From: Bacillus sp. SLBN-46
GTDB taxonomy: Bacteria > Bacillota > Bacilli > Bacillales > Cytobacillaceae
Length of the DNA: 64,000 nucleotides
NCBI RefSeq assembly: GCF_031453555.1
Contig: NZ_JAVIZM010000001.1
Location: 3,975,001-4,039,000, forward strand
Direction: 5' to 3'
The notes below the pieces were generated by a model, which was given only the letters and a program-made list of their open reading frames with translations, was not told the DNA's origin and ran no database searches. The translations under genes and the position numbers were made by a program. Positions 17,034-25,946 of this stretch are shown piece by piece (the stretch's first letter is position 1; each line of letters opens with the position of its first letter).

Positions 17034-17633
17034 TTACGGTGTTTTGACCAGTTCTTTTAAACTGTTTTTTCCCCGTTCAACAAGGTTTAAATGTGTGTTT
17101 CGAGCAAATTTAATATATTCTTTTCTTACTTCAAGCCATGCATTTCTGCGTTCGCGGGCATAATTGATACTAGATTCAGCATTTCTTTCAAAGTTATCCT
17201 CCAAACGTTCAACCATATGGAAGACAGATTTAATTGGAGTCAGAGCCAATTTTTCTAATTGTCCAGATACTTCTTTCAACTGATTTTTAAGCTCTTCACG
17301 ATCGTTAGAGAAAATCACTTCTTCTTTCTGTTCCTCTTTACCTGCATTAAATTGATGCATTAATTCTGAAACCATTTCTTTATTGGTTTTTTTAGTTTGA
17401 TTATACAGTTTTGCAATTGAATTTCTGTACTGCTTATTGAACTTAATTACCTCTTTTAATGCATTAATATATGCATCCTCACGATTTTCCCTAAGTTGCA
17501 GCGCACGCTCACGTGACTGTTCAAACTGATCCCAAAATGTGTTTACAAACGAACCGGCAGGTATCGATTCCTCTGCAAGCGGCATCACTTTTTCATCAAC
17601 AGATGGAACCGTTTCATTCTTCTTCTGTGCCAT
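17034..17633 (-). CDS. phaP: Phasin PhaP (Bacillus type)
   Basis: This 199-residue, highly charged, helical protein matches the Bacillus megaterium-type granule phasin. Signature stretches are FVNTFWDQFEQSRERALQLR and SSINYARERRNAWLEVRKEY. Phasins coat polyhydroxyalkanoate granules and control their number and size. Its start lies 20 bp inside the 3' end of phaQ, on the same strand, so the two are co-translated, as in the classical phaP-phaQ pair. In B. megaterium the pair is divergent from phaRBC; here an alpha/beta hydrolase gene takes the divergent position instead. Confidence 0.92.
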   Translation of the reverse strand: MAQKKNETVPSVDEKVMPLAEESIPAGSFVNTFWDQFEQSRERALQLRENREDAYINALKEVIKFNKQYRNSIAKLYNQTKKTNKEMVSELMHQFNAGKEEQKEEVIFSNDREELKNQLKEVSGQLEKLALTPIKSVFHMVERLEDNFERNAESSINYARERRNAWLEVRKEYIKFARNTHLNLVERGKNSLKELVKTP

Positions 17634-18054
17634 CGTCCTTCCTCCTCCTTTTTCTATTATTTACTTTCTCTATGGGATCCTTCTTTTGAAATGAAGGAAT
17701 ATAGAGCTCAAGGAAACTGGTATACATCTTAAAAAATTGATCTAAGAGGGATTGATATGTTTCTAGTTGATTGGCATAGCCTTTTAAATATGTAACCCCA
17801 GCTTTTGTAATAGAATATCTTCTTTTTGCCGGACCACTTCCAGTAGTATCCCATTCAGAGGATACAAGCTCATCTTTCTCCAGTTGTCTTAGTAGTCTGT
17901 ATAGATTTCCCTGGTCAAGCGTTTTGAACCCGAATGCTTCCAACCTTTGGCTAAGTTCATAACCGTGCAAAGAAACTTTACTAAGAAGTAATAAAATAAA
18001 TGGCAACACAAAATTTTTGGATGGATTAACGGTTGGATTGTCTTGATTCACCAT
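17614..18054 (-). CDS. phaQ: PHA-responsive repressor PhaQ (PadR family)
   Basis: This 146-residue PadR-type winged-helix protein begins with FVLPFILLLLSKVSLHGYEL and has the typical GNLYRLLRQLEKDELVSS and GPAKRRYSITKAG segments. The B. megaterium orthologue represses phaQ-phaP and is released when it binds PHA, so granule synthesis induces the phasin. The tail ends in a basic NRKRRRKDD run. It is the first gene of the operon. A conserved 27-bp site lies 20 bp upstream of its start and is a good candidate for its operator. Confidence 0.92.
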   Translation of the reverse strand: MVNQDNPTVNPSKNFVLPFILLLLSKVSLHGYELSQRLEAFGFKTLDQGNLYRLLRQLEKDELVSSEWDTTGSGPAKRRYSITKAGVTYLKGYANQLETYQSLLDQFFKMYTSFLELYIPSFQKKDPIEKVNNRKRRRKDDGTEEE

Positions 18055-18074
18055 ATCTTTATCACCTCACCTAT

Positions 18075-18101
18075 ATGTATTTTACACCTATGAGTAATAA
18101 A
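18075..18101. promoter_or_regulatory. Candidate PhaQ operator in the phaQ/ABH1 divergent region
   Basis: The site begins with ATGTATTTTACA and follows the pattern ATGTATTTTACA-N2-TAT-N3-GTAATAA. A second site with the same pattern lies at 49480-49506 before the paralogous hydrolase gene ABH2. Distance to the hydrolase start is also conserved (128 and 131 bp). PadR regulators typically bind ATGT-N8-ACAT-like dyads, which fits. Binding itself is inference. Confidence 0.55.
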
Positions 18102-18135
18102 TTGTCAATGCTGTAAATAAATATGGATAAAAGCA

Positions 18136-18174
18136 AATTTTATCGGTTTACAATATACTAAACTTGGTTATAAA
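18136..18174 (+). promoter_or_regulatory. Probable promoter of ABH1, block conserved before ABH2 and ABH3
   Basis: AATTTTAT (18136) and TTTACA (18147-18152) are followed after 16 bases by TATAAA (18169-18174). The same AATTTTAT...TTTACA/TTCACA...AAA order occurs before the two paralogues at 49540 and 56209. Confidence 0.5.
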
Positions 18175-18202
18175 CTTAATAAAAATGAAAAGGTGGTGTA
18201 AA

Positions 18203-18985
18203 ATGGAAAAAGCCAAATGGAGTAAATCCGGTGTACCATACTTGCACTTAGGTAGAGGTGAACCTTTGGTCCTTATCCATGGTTTAGGCGAAGTGAAAGA
18301 AGGGTGGCAAAATCAGTTTGAGTTAGCTGATCAGTTCGAGCTTATTATTCCAGATCTGAGAGGTCATGGAGAGTGTACAAAAACGGATGGTATTTCTATT
18401 CAGAATTTCGCTTTGGATATCATTGGTTTATTAAAGGAGCTAGAAATTGAAAACGCTCACATTCTTGGTTTATCAATGGGTGGAGCTGTTGCACAAGAAA
18501 TTTACCGCCAAGCACCCAACCTCTGCCGTTCTCTCTTGTTGATTAGCACCTTTCACTTTTTCCCGAAAAAACTAAAAAAGTTGTTATTTAATAATCGAAA
18601 AGCTAAATTTGAATCCGTTACCGCTGCAGGTAAACAAACAGAGTTTATATCCAAAATGGCACTTTATTCATGGAATAAGGAAATGAAAGAAATATTTGGA
18701 CACTCTTTTCACCCAAAACACCAAATTTTTCTACAATCCTTAAACACATGTCTAGATGTGAATAACTTATCTTTACTGCCAAAAATTAGCGTTCCAACAC
18801 TAATTATTGGCGGTCAGTATGACTCTGTTCTACCTGTCTGGATTCAAGCATGCATGCACAAGCTAATTCCACATTCCGAGTTTATCATCATGAGAAATAC
18901 TGGTCACATTGCTAAACTTGAAGCTAAAGCCCGTTTTAATAACCTACTGCGTAGGTTCCTTAATCAACAAAAACTAATTGCATAA
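18203..18985 (+). CDS. Alpha/beta hydrolase ABH1, PHA-locus type
   Basis: This 260-residue hydrolase has the nucleophile elbow GLSMGG (S91), an oxyanion region HGLGE, an acid residue in GGQYDSV and the catalytic histidine in TGHIAKLE. No signal peptide is present, so it is cytoplasmic. Its place between phaQ and phaC and its two paralogues at the other PHA/acyl-CoA ligase loci suggest a role in PHA turnover, for example as a depolymerase, oligomer hydrolase or thioesterase; the substrate is inference. The start ATG 18203 is preceded by AAAGGTGGTG; upstream in-frame starts lack a site. It is convergent with phaC, with a terminator between them. Confidence 0.82.
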   Translation: MEKAKWSKSGVPYLHLGRGEPLVLIHGLGEVKEGWQNQFELADQFELIIPDLRGHGECTKTDGISIQNFALDIIGLLKELEIENAHILGLSMGGAVAQEIYRQAPNLCRSLLLISTFHFFPKKLKKLLFNNRKAKFESVTAAGKQTEFISKMALYSWNKEMKEIFGHSFHPKHQIFLQSLNTCLDVNNLSLLPKISVPTLIIGGQYDSVLPVWIQACMHKLIPHSEFIIMRNTGHIAKLEAKARFNNLLRRFLNQQKLIA

Positions 18986-18988
18986 GAA

Positions 18989-19017
18989 TAACGGGAAGTG
19001 CATTGTCCTTCCCGTTA
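18989..19017. terminator. Terminator between ABH1 and phaC (locus A)
   Basis: The stem TAACGGGAAG/CTTCCCGTTA with a 9-base loop; the right flank is AT-rich without a clean T-run. Confidence 0.65.
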
Positions 19018-19041
19018 CTAATTTATTTCATTCCTCTTAAA

Positions 19042-20121
19042 TTATTCAGCTACTTCTTGAATTTTTTTTGAATGAGTAGAAAGCCACTGATCAGCAAATT
19101 TAGCAAACATACCAGTTAAGGCAAGTGCAACGTGCCCGCCCTCAAACACTTGATATGTTTTATCTTCACTTGAAATCATATCCATAATAGGTAGACTTTG
19201 CTTTTCTAATACAAGTGTATCTCTAGAGGTCGAGAACACAAACGTTGGACACTTAATATTCTTTAAATCTACCTTCCTACCGCCAATTTCCAACTCCCCC
19301 TTTAGGAGCTTGTTATCTTTATAAAAATCATTAAATAACTGCTTAAAGGCTGAGCCTGCAAAAGAGGCTGTATCTTTTGTCCATTTATCCATCCTTCGCC
19401 ATTTTTCCACATAGTGTGGATCATGTGCGCGGGTGATTAGGTTAATCCATGGACTAGTATAGACGGGTGAAAGTCCCCTAAACATGAGGTACATAAATTC
19501 AGATGGAATGACCCCATATACATCTGAGAAGCGGTTAAAGTCGATGGTTCCCTTTTGTAGTCCTTTTAACCATTTATCCGGCACAATTCCCACACTAAAA
19601 TCAATGGGAACTGTCGCAAGAAGCAAGTTCACTATTGGTAGTTTTGTAATAGAGGTAAAGATAGCTGAAATGGTACCACCCAGGCAATAGCCCACCAAAG
19701 ATATACCCTCTGCACCAGAATGCCTAAGTGCACGCTTCACGCCATTTTCAAGATAATTTAAGATGTAATCATCCAGGGTAATATCACTATCTTCATACTC
19801 TGGTGAGCCCCAGTCTAAGAAGTATACATCATATCCGCGCTCTGTAAGCTCCCCCACAACACTGCTACCTTCACCCACGTCTAAAATATAGGATTTATTT
19901 ATTAGCGAATAAACTAGGAATAAAGGAATTTGATATTTTTTATCTTTTGCCGGGTGAAAATATAAGGTTGATTTATTCTTTTTCCAAATAACTTCTCTTT
20001 GTGTTGGTTTAATATCTGGTTTAGGTTCTGTGAGAACCTTATAAACTTGATTCCACCTTGATGCTTCCTTTTCAAGATCAAGCTGAGGAATAAAATTGAA
20101 ACGCGCTGAATTTCCACTCAT
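19042..20121 (-). CDS. phaC: Class IV PHA synthase, catalytic subunit PhaC (locus A)
   Basis: This 359-residue protein polymerises 3-hydroxyacyl-CoA (chiefly 3-hydroxybutyryl-CoA) into PHA. The lipase-like box is GYCLGG with nucleophile C146; the acid and histidine lie in STSRDTLVLE and EGGHVALAL. Length and motifs match the Bacillus class IV PhaC, which needs PhaR as partner. The chosen start, ATG 20121 (MSGNSARFNF), follows AAAGGAG; the frame opens six codons earlier at a GTG inside the phaR-phaC gap. It is 17 bp downstream of phaR, clearly one operon. A second synthase gene lies at 50473-51540. Confidence 0.95.
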   Translation of the reverse strand: MSGNSARFNFIPQLDLEKEASRWNQVYKVLTEPKPDIKPTQREVIWKKNKSTLYFHPAKDKKYQIPLFLVYSLINKSYILDVGEGSSVVGELTERGYDVYFLDWGSPEYEDSDITLDDYILNYLENGVKRALRHSGAEGISLVGYCLGGTISAIFTSITKLPIVNLLLATVPIDFSVGIVPDKWLKGLQKGTIDFNRFSDVYGVIPSEFMYLMFRGLSPVYTSPWINLITRAHDPHYVEKWRRMDKWTKDTASFAGSAFKQLFNDFYKDNKLLKGELEIGGRKVDLKNIKCPTFVFSTSRDTLVLEKQSLPIMDMISSEDKTYQVFEGGHVALALTGMFAKFADQWLSTHSKKIQEVAE

Positions 20122-20138
20122 CTTTTTCTCTCCTTTCA

Positions 20139-20705
20139 CTATGATTTAGATGCTACGGAGCCTGTGAGCACTGGCTCTTTATCTTTTCCTTTACCTTTTT
20201 GCATCAAATTCTTTATGGACGCTAGTTCCGCTTTAATATCTGTTAACTGTAACATCTCCTGTTTTAAACTCTCAATCTCTGCTTTTAATGTTCTAGTATC
20301 CTCTATCTTATGGGCGATTTGATGATATTCAACTTTCATTTGTTTAACTAGACTGACCAGTTCCTGAAACATCTCCACATGCTCTTTATTTAATGCACTT
20401 AAGCTATCCTGTACATTCCAAATTTGTTCTTCTAGAATATCCATTTTCTCCTCAGCTTGAACAGAAAGTTTTGCTACATTCGCTACATCTTTTTTGGTCG
20501 GTATATTCATTAATCCTGCCATTAGCTCTTGGTTCTTCCTTAAAAGTTCCATGTATCGCGCATGACTCTCAGTACCAACCTTCATTAACCGCACGAACTC
20601 ATTGTTGTCAGTCATCATATACAATAGACCATTTAATTGTTTTTCCCACATTCCACTTATTCGCTTGAATCCTTCAAAAGGATCATATGTTTTATCTTTA
20701 GTCAT
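20139..20705 (-). CDS. phaR: PHA synthase subunit PhaR (locus A)
   Basis: This 188-residue coiled-coil protein is the obligatory partner of class IV PhaC. It opens YDPFEGFKRISGMWEKQLN and carries the conserved block MNIPTKKDVANVAKLS followed by EEKMDILEEQIWNVQDSL, then a long heptad-rich helix (about 105-165). The ending PVLTGSVASKS is also shared with the locus B copy (PVLTG). ATG 20705 is preceded by GGGGAGAAGCAGG. It lies between the phasin-like gene (20 bp gap) and phaC. Confidence 0.94.
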   Translation of the reverse strand: MTKDKTYDPFEGFKRISGMWEKQLNGLLYMMTDNNEFVRLMKVGTESHARYMELLRKNQELMAGLMNIPTKKDVANVAKLSVQAEEKMDILEEQIWNVQDSLSALNKEHVEMFQELVSLVKQMKVEYHQIAHKIEDTRTLKAEIESLKQEMLQLTDIKAELASIKNLMQKGKGKDKEPVLTGSVASKS

Positions 20706-20725
20706 CCTGCTTCTCCCCTTTAAAT

Positions 20726-21394
20726 CTATGATTTTGAAAGTTCTTCTGTTTTTTCCAAATATTTATTGAGAGGAAAAATAACTGATTTAATCTGTCTGGC
20801 AAAAAGATTAACAAAGCCCCTCTGACTCTCATAAATTATATTTCCAGCTTGTTTAACCGTTTTAATATATTGCATTCTCCCTTTTTTCCGCAGTGCGATA
20901 TATTGGTCTATCATTTCGAGATATCTTTCCATGGTTAAGTAATTATTTAATGTTTGACATGGGGCAGAAAGAATAGACATCGTTTTTTTCTGAATTTGAT
21001 CAATTTGAGCATTAATATCCTCATAGGATCGAATCGGGAAAAAATGCTGCAGACTAGTCGTTGACATTAAAAATTCTTCTCTCGCCGTTCTTTCCCATTC
21101 AGCAAATTCTTTATTAAATCTCTCAGCAATGTCTTTTACATTTCCCTGATTCCTTTTTATACTCTCGGCGAAATGCTTTGCTTCTTTTAAAAAGACCTCA
21201 TCGCGAAATTCAGCGTGTTTAGCCCATTCATCTATCTCTCCGAAGGCATGTTGCCATAGAACGTCTAAACTAGAAAGCTGCTCCATATCCTCATTTCCAA
21301 CTGGTTGCTCTTCTTCTACCGAGTTTGTCTGTAGAATCTTATTTGGTGTTTTTTCTTCCATTGATTCTTTTTCAACTTCCTTTTTGTCAGGCAT
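20726..21394 (-). CDS. Phasin-like coiled-coil protein, PHA locus A
   Basis: This 222-residue protein is predominantly helical. A disordered acidic head (about 1-40) precedes the block SSLDVLWQHAFGEIDEWAKH, then EEFLMSTTSLQHFFPIRSYE and RGFVNLFARQIKSVIFPL. Each of these segments has a counterpart in the 205-aa protein at locus B (LTSLDMLWRLGFDELDAW, REELLATTTTLQYFFPVKSY, KMFVNLFAKQVKSTMLPF). I do not recognise a named family; position directly before phaR-phaC and the helical make-up suggest a granule-surface or synthase-associated protein. It is probably the first gene of the phaX-phaR-phaC operon, with 132 bp of promoter space before it. Confidence 0.75.
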   Translation of the reverse strand: MPDKKEVEKESMEEKTPNKILQTNSVEEEQPVGNEDMEQLSSLDVLWQHAFGEIDEWAKHAEFRDEVFLKEAKHFAESIKRNQGNVKDIAERFNKEFAEWERTAREEFLMSTTSLQHFFPIRSYEDINAQIDQIQKKTMSILSAPCQTLNNYLTMERYLEMIDQYIALRKKGRMQYIKTVKQAGNIIYESQRGFVNLFARQIKSVIFPLNKYLEKTEELSKS

Positions 21395-21526
21395 TTTTAT
21401 CTCATCCCTTCTATAATTTCTTATTCAACTTACGATCAGAAACTAGTACATCGTTTTGGATTTTTCTTAGGTGGTTTATTAAAAATGATCTTTGAAGTAG
21501 TTCATGTGGAAGTTTGATTATAGTGG

Positions 21527-23158
21527 TTAAACTTGTAGTTTTTCTTCCTCTTTACGTAACATTCGTCTTAACAGCTTACCGACAGATGATTTAGGAAGTT
21601 CATTAAGAATTTCAATCTCTTTTGGAACTTTATAAGGTGCTAGGTTAATCTTTGCAAATTCTATTAGGTTCACCGGTGTTTCTACAGCACCTGTCTTTAA
21701 CTTAACAAATGCCTTAACTGTTTCCCCTCTATAGCTGTCCGGAACACCAATAACAATGGCTTCCTCAACTGCCTCGTGCTTGTATAGTACTTCCTCAATT
21801 TCTCGGGGATACACATTATACCCGCTCGCAATAATAATATCTTTTTTCCGGTCCAAGATATAAAAATAGCCATCTTCATCCATTTTGGCGATATCCCCTG
21901 TAAAGAGCCAACCGTCCTTCAATACCATTTCCGTATCCCCAGGCCGTTTCCAATAACCCTTCATTACCTGTGGACCGCGGAGAATGAGTTCACCTGCCTC
22001 CCCAATTGGGACGTCTTCAATTCCTTCTGGGGTTTGTATAATAATTCTTGCTTCAGTACCTGGTAAAGGAATACCAACACTACCTAATTTTCTTGGTAAG
22101 AAGGGAGGGGTAGAGATTGCAGAAGGTGCTGTTTCTGATAAACCATACCCGTCTGCTAATCTTACACCCACTCTTTTCTCAAAAGACCTTACCTGCTCGA
22201 CAGGGAGGGGTGCACCTCCACTGCTTAGATAATATATATCCCCTAGATTACTTGCTTCTAAGTCTGGGTGACTATTGAAAGCGAAGATCATTGTTGGGAC
22301 TGCTGTCATTTGAAATGGCTTTTCCCTTTTTACAAGATCTAATACCTCATTGACGTCAAACCTTGGTAATATTAACTGATTACAACCAATTCTGATTGCC
22401 GAAAGTGCATTGCATGATAGGCCATAAACATGGAACATAGGAAGGACACTTACGATTTTGAAGTTCTCTGGTTTCTCATCTACTGCATTATAGGTGAAAT
22501 CACATACCTGAATAATATTTGCTAAAAGATTATGGTGGGTTAGCATTACCCCTTTAGATACTCCAGTTGTGCCGCCTGTGTATTGTAAGATGGCAACATC
22601 TTCATGTATGTCAATTGGAATATCAGGAATAACATTGTCATGTGTTAAAAAATCCTCAAAGTATATATCACCGGCAGAAAGCTGAATTCGGTTTCCGCCG
22701 AAGCCCACGACAATAATCCTCTTTAATGATGTTTTTGGCTGAACCAGCTTGACTCTTGAATAAAAGTCTTCAAATACAACCATATATTCTGCCTCAGAGT
22801 CATTTAACACGTATTCAATTTCTCGTTCGACATACATAGGGTTCACTTGAACAGCAATTCCACCTAGTCTAAACCCTGCAAATAGACTAAAAATATAGTG
22901 AGGACAATTGGGCAGCATAATCGCTAAACGATCTCCCTTTTTGAGACCAATTCGATACAATGAAGCAGCAAACCATTCAGATATCATTTTTGTGTCTTTA
23001 TAGCTCCAAGACCTCCCATAAAAGGTAAGGGCCGGTCTTTCATCATGAATATTGGCTGCCTGCTTCAAAAGGTCAAATAATGAATCGTACTCAATGGATA
23101 CATTTTCACTTACCCTTGGATCGTAAAATTTCAACCATGGTTTTTTTTGGTATACCAC
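21527..23158 (-). CDS. Acyl-CoA ligase (AMP-forming), ACS1
   Basis: This 543-residue ANL-superfamily enzyme activates a carboxylic acid to its CoA thioester through an acyl-adenylate. The P-loop is LQYTGGTTGVSKGVMLTH (about 190-207); further motifs are DGYGLSETAP, GWLFTGDIAKMDEDGY and the hinge DRKKDIIIASGYNVYPREIE; the catalytic lysine lies in KSSVGKLLRR. It is closest to medium/long-chain fatty-acid CoA ligases. Two paralogues sit at 54153-55787 and 58022-59662. The start is GTG 23158 after GGAGGGG. It lies 42 bp downstream of adhE and may share its transcript. Supplying acyl-CoA for PHA synthesis is an inference from position. Confidence 0.88.
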   Translation of the reverse strand: MVYQKKPWLKFYDPRVSENVSIEYDSLFDLLKQAANIHDERPALTFYGRSWSYKDTKMISEWFAASLYRIGLKKGDRLAIMLPNCPHYIFSLFAGFRLGGIAVQVNPMYVEREIEYVLNDSEAEYMVVFEDFYSRVKLVQPKTSLKRIIVVGFGGNRIQLSAGDIYFEDFLTHDNVIPDIPIDIHEDVAILQYTGGTTGVSKGVMLTHHNLLANIIQVCDFTYNAVDEKPENFKIVSVLPMFHVYGLSCNALSAIRIGCNQLILPRFDVNEVLDLVKREKPFQMTAVPTMIFAFNSHPDLEASNLGDIYYLSSGGAPLPVEQVRSFEKRVGVRLADGYGLSETAPSAISTPPFLPRKLGSVGIPLPGTEARIIIQTPEGIEDVPIGEAGELILRGPQVMKGYWKRPGDTEMVLKDGWLFTGDIAKMDEDGYFYILDRKKDIIIASGYNVYPREIEEVLYKHEAVEEAIVIGVPDSYRGETVKAFVKLKTGAVETPVNLIEFAKINLAPYKVPKEIEILNELPKSSVGKLLRRMLRKEEEKLQV

Positions 23159-23200
23159 ATTTTTCCCCTCCTATAATCCTTCTTCTTTATTCACAAAGGC

Positions 23201-25804
23201 CTATACACCTGTATACGCTTGTCTGTAAATTTCAGCAAGTTCACTTACAAATGGCTGTTTTGGATTGGCAATGGTGTCTTGATCATCAAAAGCAAGTTCG
23301 GCAAGTCCAGCAACCTTACTTTCAAATTCTGACTTTGTCACCCCGTTAGCTTGAATACTCATGGAAATATCTAGTTCTTCAGCAAGCTTTATAATGGCCG
23401 TAATTAAGCTCTCAATTCCTTCTTCTGTCGTACTGGCAGGTAGTCCAAGCATTTTGGCAATTTCACAATATCGCTTATCCGCAATAAAGTATTCATATTT
23501 CGGATAGGTCATAAACTTATTTGGTTTGGCTGAATTGTAACGAATCACATGTGGTAAAAGTAATGCATTTGCACGTCCATGTGGAATGTGAAATTCGGCA
23601 CCAAGTACATGCGCTAAGCTATGGTTGATTCCTAAAAAGGAATTGGCAAAGGCCATCCCAGCTATAGTTGAAGCATTGTGCATTTTTTCTCGTGCTAATT
23701 CATCACTGCCATCCCGATACGCTCTTGGTAAATACTCAAAAACCAACTGAATGGCTTTTAGTGCCAGCCCGTCCGTGTAATCATTTGCCAATACCGAAAC
23801 ATATGCTTCAATCGCATGGGTTAAAACGTCCATCCCTGTATCAGCGGTAACATGCTTTGGAACAGTCATTACAAACTGCGGATCAATAATGGCCACATCA
23901 GGTGTTAGCTGAAGATCTGCAAGCGGGTATTTAATGTTAGCCTTTTTATCAGTAATAACTGAGAAGGCTGTCACTTCTGAACCTGTACCTGATGTCGTTG
24001 GAATCGCGATAAACTTAGCCTTTTGGCGAAGAATCGGGAATTTAACGACTCGCTTATTCGGATCAAAGAATTTTTGAGTTAAACTATGAAAATCCGTTTC
24101 TGGGTGCTCGTAAAATAACCACATTGCTTTTGCCGCATCCATGACCGAACCACCACCGAGGGCAATAATGAAATCGGGCTGAAACCTTCTCATTCTCTCA
24201 GCGCCATTCATGACCGTTTCAATACTAGGCTCAGGCTCAATTTCAGAAAATGTCTCCCATTGAACCTTGTTTTGATGTTTTTCAAGATAATATAAAACCT
24301 TGTCGACAAAGCCATTTTTCACAGGACTTCCACTTGTTACAATAAATGCTCTTGAGATATTTGGGATTGAAGCAAGCATTTGGATGGAATTTTTCTCAAA
24401 GAAAATCTGTGATGGAACTTTAAACCATTGTGTAAACGTTCTTCTTTTTGCGACTTTTTTAATGTTGATGAGATTAGCGGCTCCAACATTCTGTGACACT
24501 GAATTCCCCCCATATGTTCCACATCCAATTGTTAAGGACGGAAGTGAAGTGTTATAAATATCCCCGATTGCACCATGTGTGGAAGGAGTATTAACGATGA
24601 TTCGACCAGCCTTCATGCGTGCTGCAAACATATCAATAAGGCTTTGATCTGCAGTATGAATGGCTGCTGAATGTCCTAGTCCTCCATACTCAAGTGTTTC
24701 TTCTGCAATTTTTAAGCCTTCCGTAAAATGAGTAACTTTATAGCATGCTAAGATTGGACTTAGCTTTTCACAGGAAAGTGGGTAGTTAGGACCTACGCCC
24801 TCTAACTCAGCAATAAGAATCTTCGTATTTACTGGAACGTTTATTCCAGCCATTTTCGCAATCACATACGCTGGTAATCCAACAATTAACTGATTAATAG
24901 AATTAGTTTTTTCAAATATAGCCACTTTTTCTAGCATCTTGCGTTCTTCTTCATTAAGAAAATAGCAATGATTATCTATCATTTCTTGTTTCACTTCATC
25001 ATAAATTTCTTGATCGATAATCAATGCTTGTTCCGAAGCGCAAATCATACCGTTGTCAAAGGTTTTGGATAAGATTACATCGTTTACAGCACGCTTAATA
25101 TGAGCTGTTTTCTCAATATAACAAGGTACATTCCCTGCTCCCACTCCAAGTGCCGGTTTACCTGAGCTATAAGCCGCTTTTACCAAATTAGGTCCACCTG
25201 TTGCTAAAATGAGCGAAATATTTGGATGCATCATTAGAGCCTGGAAAGCTTCATGGGAAGGCTCTTCAATCCATTGGATGCAGTTCTCTGGAGCGCCTGC
25301 TCTGATGGCAGCTTTCTTTAACAATTCGGCAGTCTCTTTGCAGCATTGTTGTGCATATTTTGGAAAGGCAAATATAATAGGATTCCTTGTTTTAAGTGAA
25401 ATTAATGATTTGAAAATCACAGTTGAGGTTGGATTTGTAATTGGAATGACACCTGCGATGACGCCTACTGGCTCTGCCATCTCTACCATTCCCTCATTTT
25501 CGTTTTCACTAATGACTCCAACAGTTTTCATGTTCCGTATATTGTTATAAATAAATTCTGTTGCAAACATATTTTTAAAAACTTTATCCTCATATACTCC
25601 GCGGCGTGTCTCATTTACAGCAAGCTTTGCTAGTTCCCTATGGTTTTCAATGGCGGTCAGTGCCATTTGCTTTACAATTTCATCAACCATTTCCTGGTTG
25701 TAACAACGGAAAGCACTAAGTGCCTTCAAGGCATTGTTTGCTAACGAGTCGATCATCGCAGCAACCGTTTGAGTTTCTAGTACCACTCTTTCTTTAACAG
25801 ACAT
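23201..25804 (-). CDS. adhE: Bifunctional aldehyde-alcohol dehydrogenase AdhE
   Basis: This 867-residue fusion reduces acetyl-CoA to acetaldehyde and then to ethanol. The N-terminal CoA-acylating aldehyde dehydrogenase domain (about 1-440) has the catalytic cysteine in NGMICASEQA. The C-terminal iron-dependent alcohol dehydrogenase (about 455-867) has GGGSVMDAAK for NAD binding and metal-site histidines in NHSLAHVLGAEFHIPHGRAN. AdhE forms spirosomes in other bacteria. The start ATG 25804 follows GGAGGGGACAAAA. It precedes ACS1 by 42 bp. A perfect FadR-like palindrome lies about 145 bp upstream, unusual for a fermentation gene. Confidence 0.95.
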   Translation of the reverse strand: MSVKERVVLETQTVAAMIDSLANNALKALSAFRCYNQEMVDEIVKQMALTAIENHRELAKLAVNETRRGVYEDKVFKNMFATEFIYNNIRNMKTVGVISENENEGMVEMAEPVGVIAGVIPITNPTSTVIFKSLISLKTRNPIIFAFPKYAQQCCKETAELLKKAAIRAGAPENCIQWIEEPSHEAFQALMMHPNISLILATGGPNLVKAAYSSGKPALGVGAGNVPCYIEKTAHIKRAVNDVILSKTFDNGMICASEQALIIDQEIYDEVKQEMIDNHCYFLNEEERKMLEKVAIFEKTNSINQLIVGLPAYVIAKMAGINVPVNTKILIAELEGVGPNYPLSCEKLSPILACYKVTHFTEGLKIAEETLEYGGLGHSAAIHTADQSLIDMFAARMKAGRIIVNTPSTHGAIGDIYNTSLPSLTIGCGTYGGNSVSQNVGAANLINIKKVAKRRTFTQWFKVPSQIFFEKNSIQMLASIPNISRAFIVTSGSPVKNGFVDKVLYYLEKHQNKVQWETFSEIEPEPSIETVMNGAERMRRFQPDFIIALGGGSVMDAAKAMWLFYEHPETDFHSLTQKFFDPNKRVVKFPILRQKAKFIAIPTTSGTGSEVTAFSVITDKKANIKYPLADLQLTPDVAIIDPQFVMTVPKHVTADTGMDVLTHAIEAYVSVLANDYTDGLALKAIQLVFEYLPRAYRDGSDELAREKMHNASTIAGMAFANSFLGINHSLAHVLGAEFHIPHGRANALLLPHVIRYNSAKPNKFMTYPKYEYFIADKRYCEIAKMLGLPASTTEEGIESLITAIIKLAEELDISMSIQANGVTKSEFESKVAGLAELAFDDQDTIANPKQPFVSELAEIYRQAYTGV

Positions 25805-25946
25805 TTTTGTCCCCTCCGGAATACAAGATTTTAGAAATTAGGTATGTTTGGTTTCTCACAAAATCGCTTTTATTCACTCCCTTACTCCTGCTGGCTAAAA
25901 TATATCATTTAGAAATTCCGAAAAATGTCGAATTGTGTTAAAAAAC

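Noticed and set aside
25820..25880. Rex-type site (TTGTGA half-site) before adhE
   Set aside because: Only one half-site (TTTGTGAGAAACC) is present; the second arm is missing.
25920..25940. TCGACATTTTTC shared by the adhE upstream region (minus) and the ACS2 upstream region (plus)
   Set aside because: The 12-base match is in opposite orientation relative to the genes and is absent before ACS3 beyond TCGACA; likely chance in AT-rich DNA.
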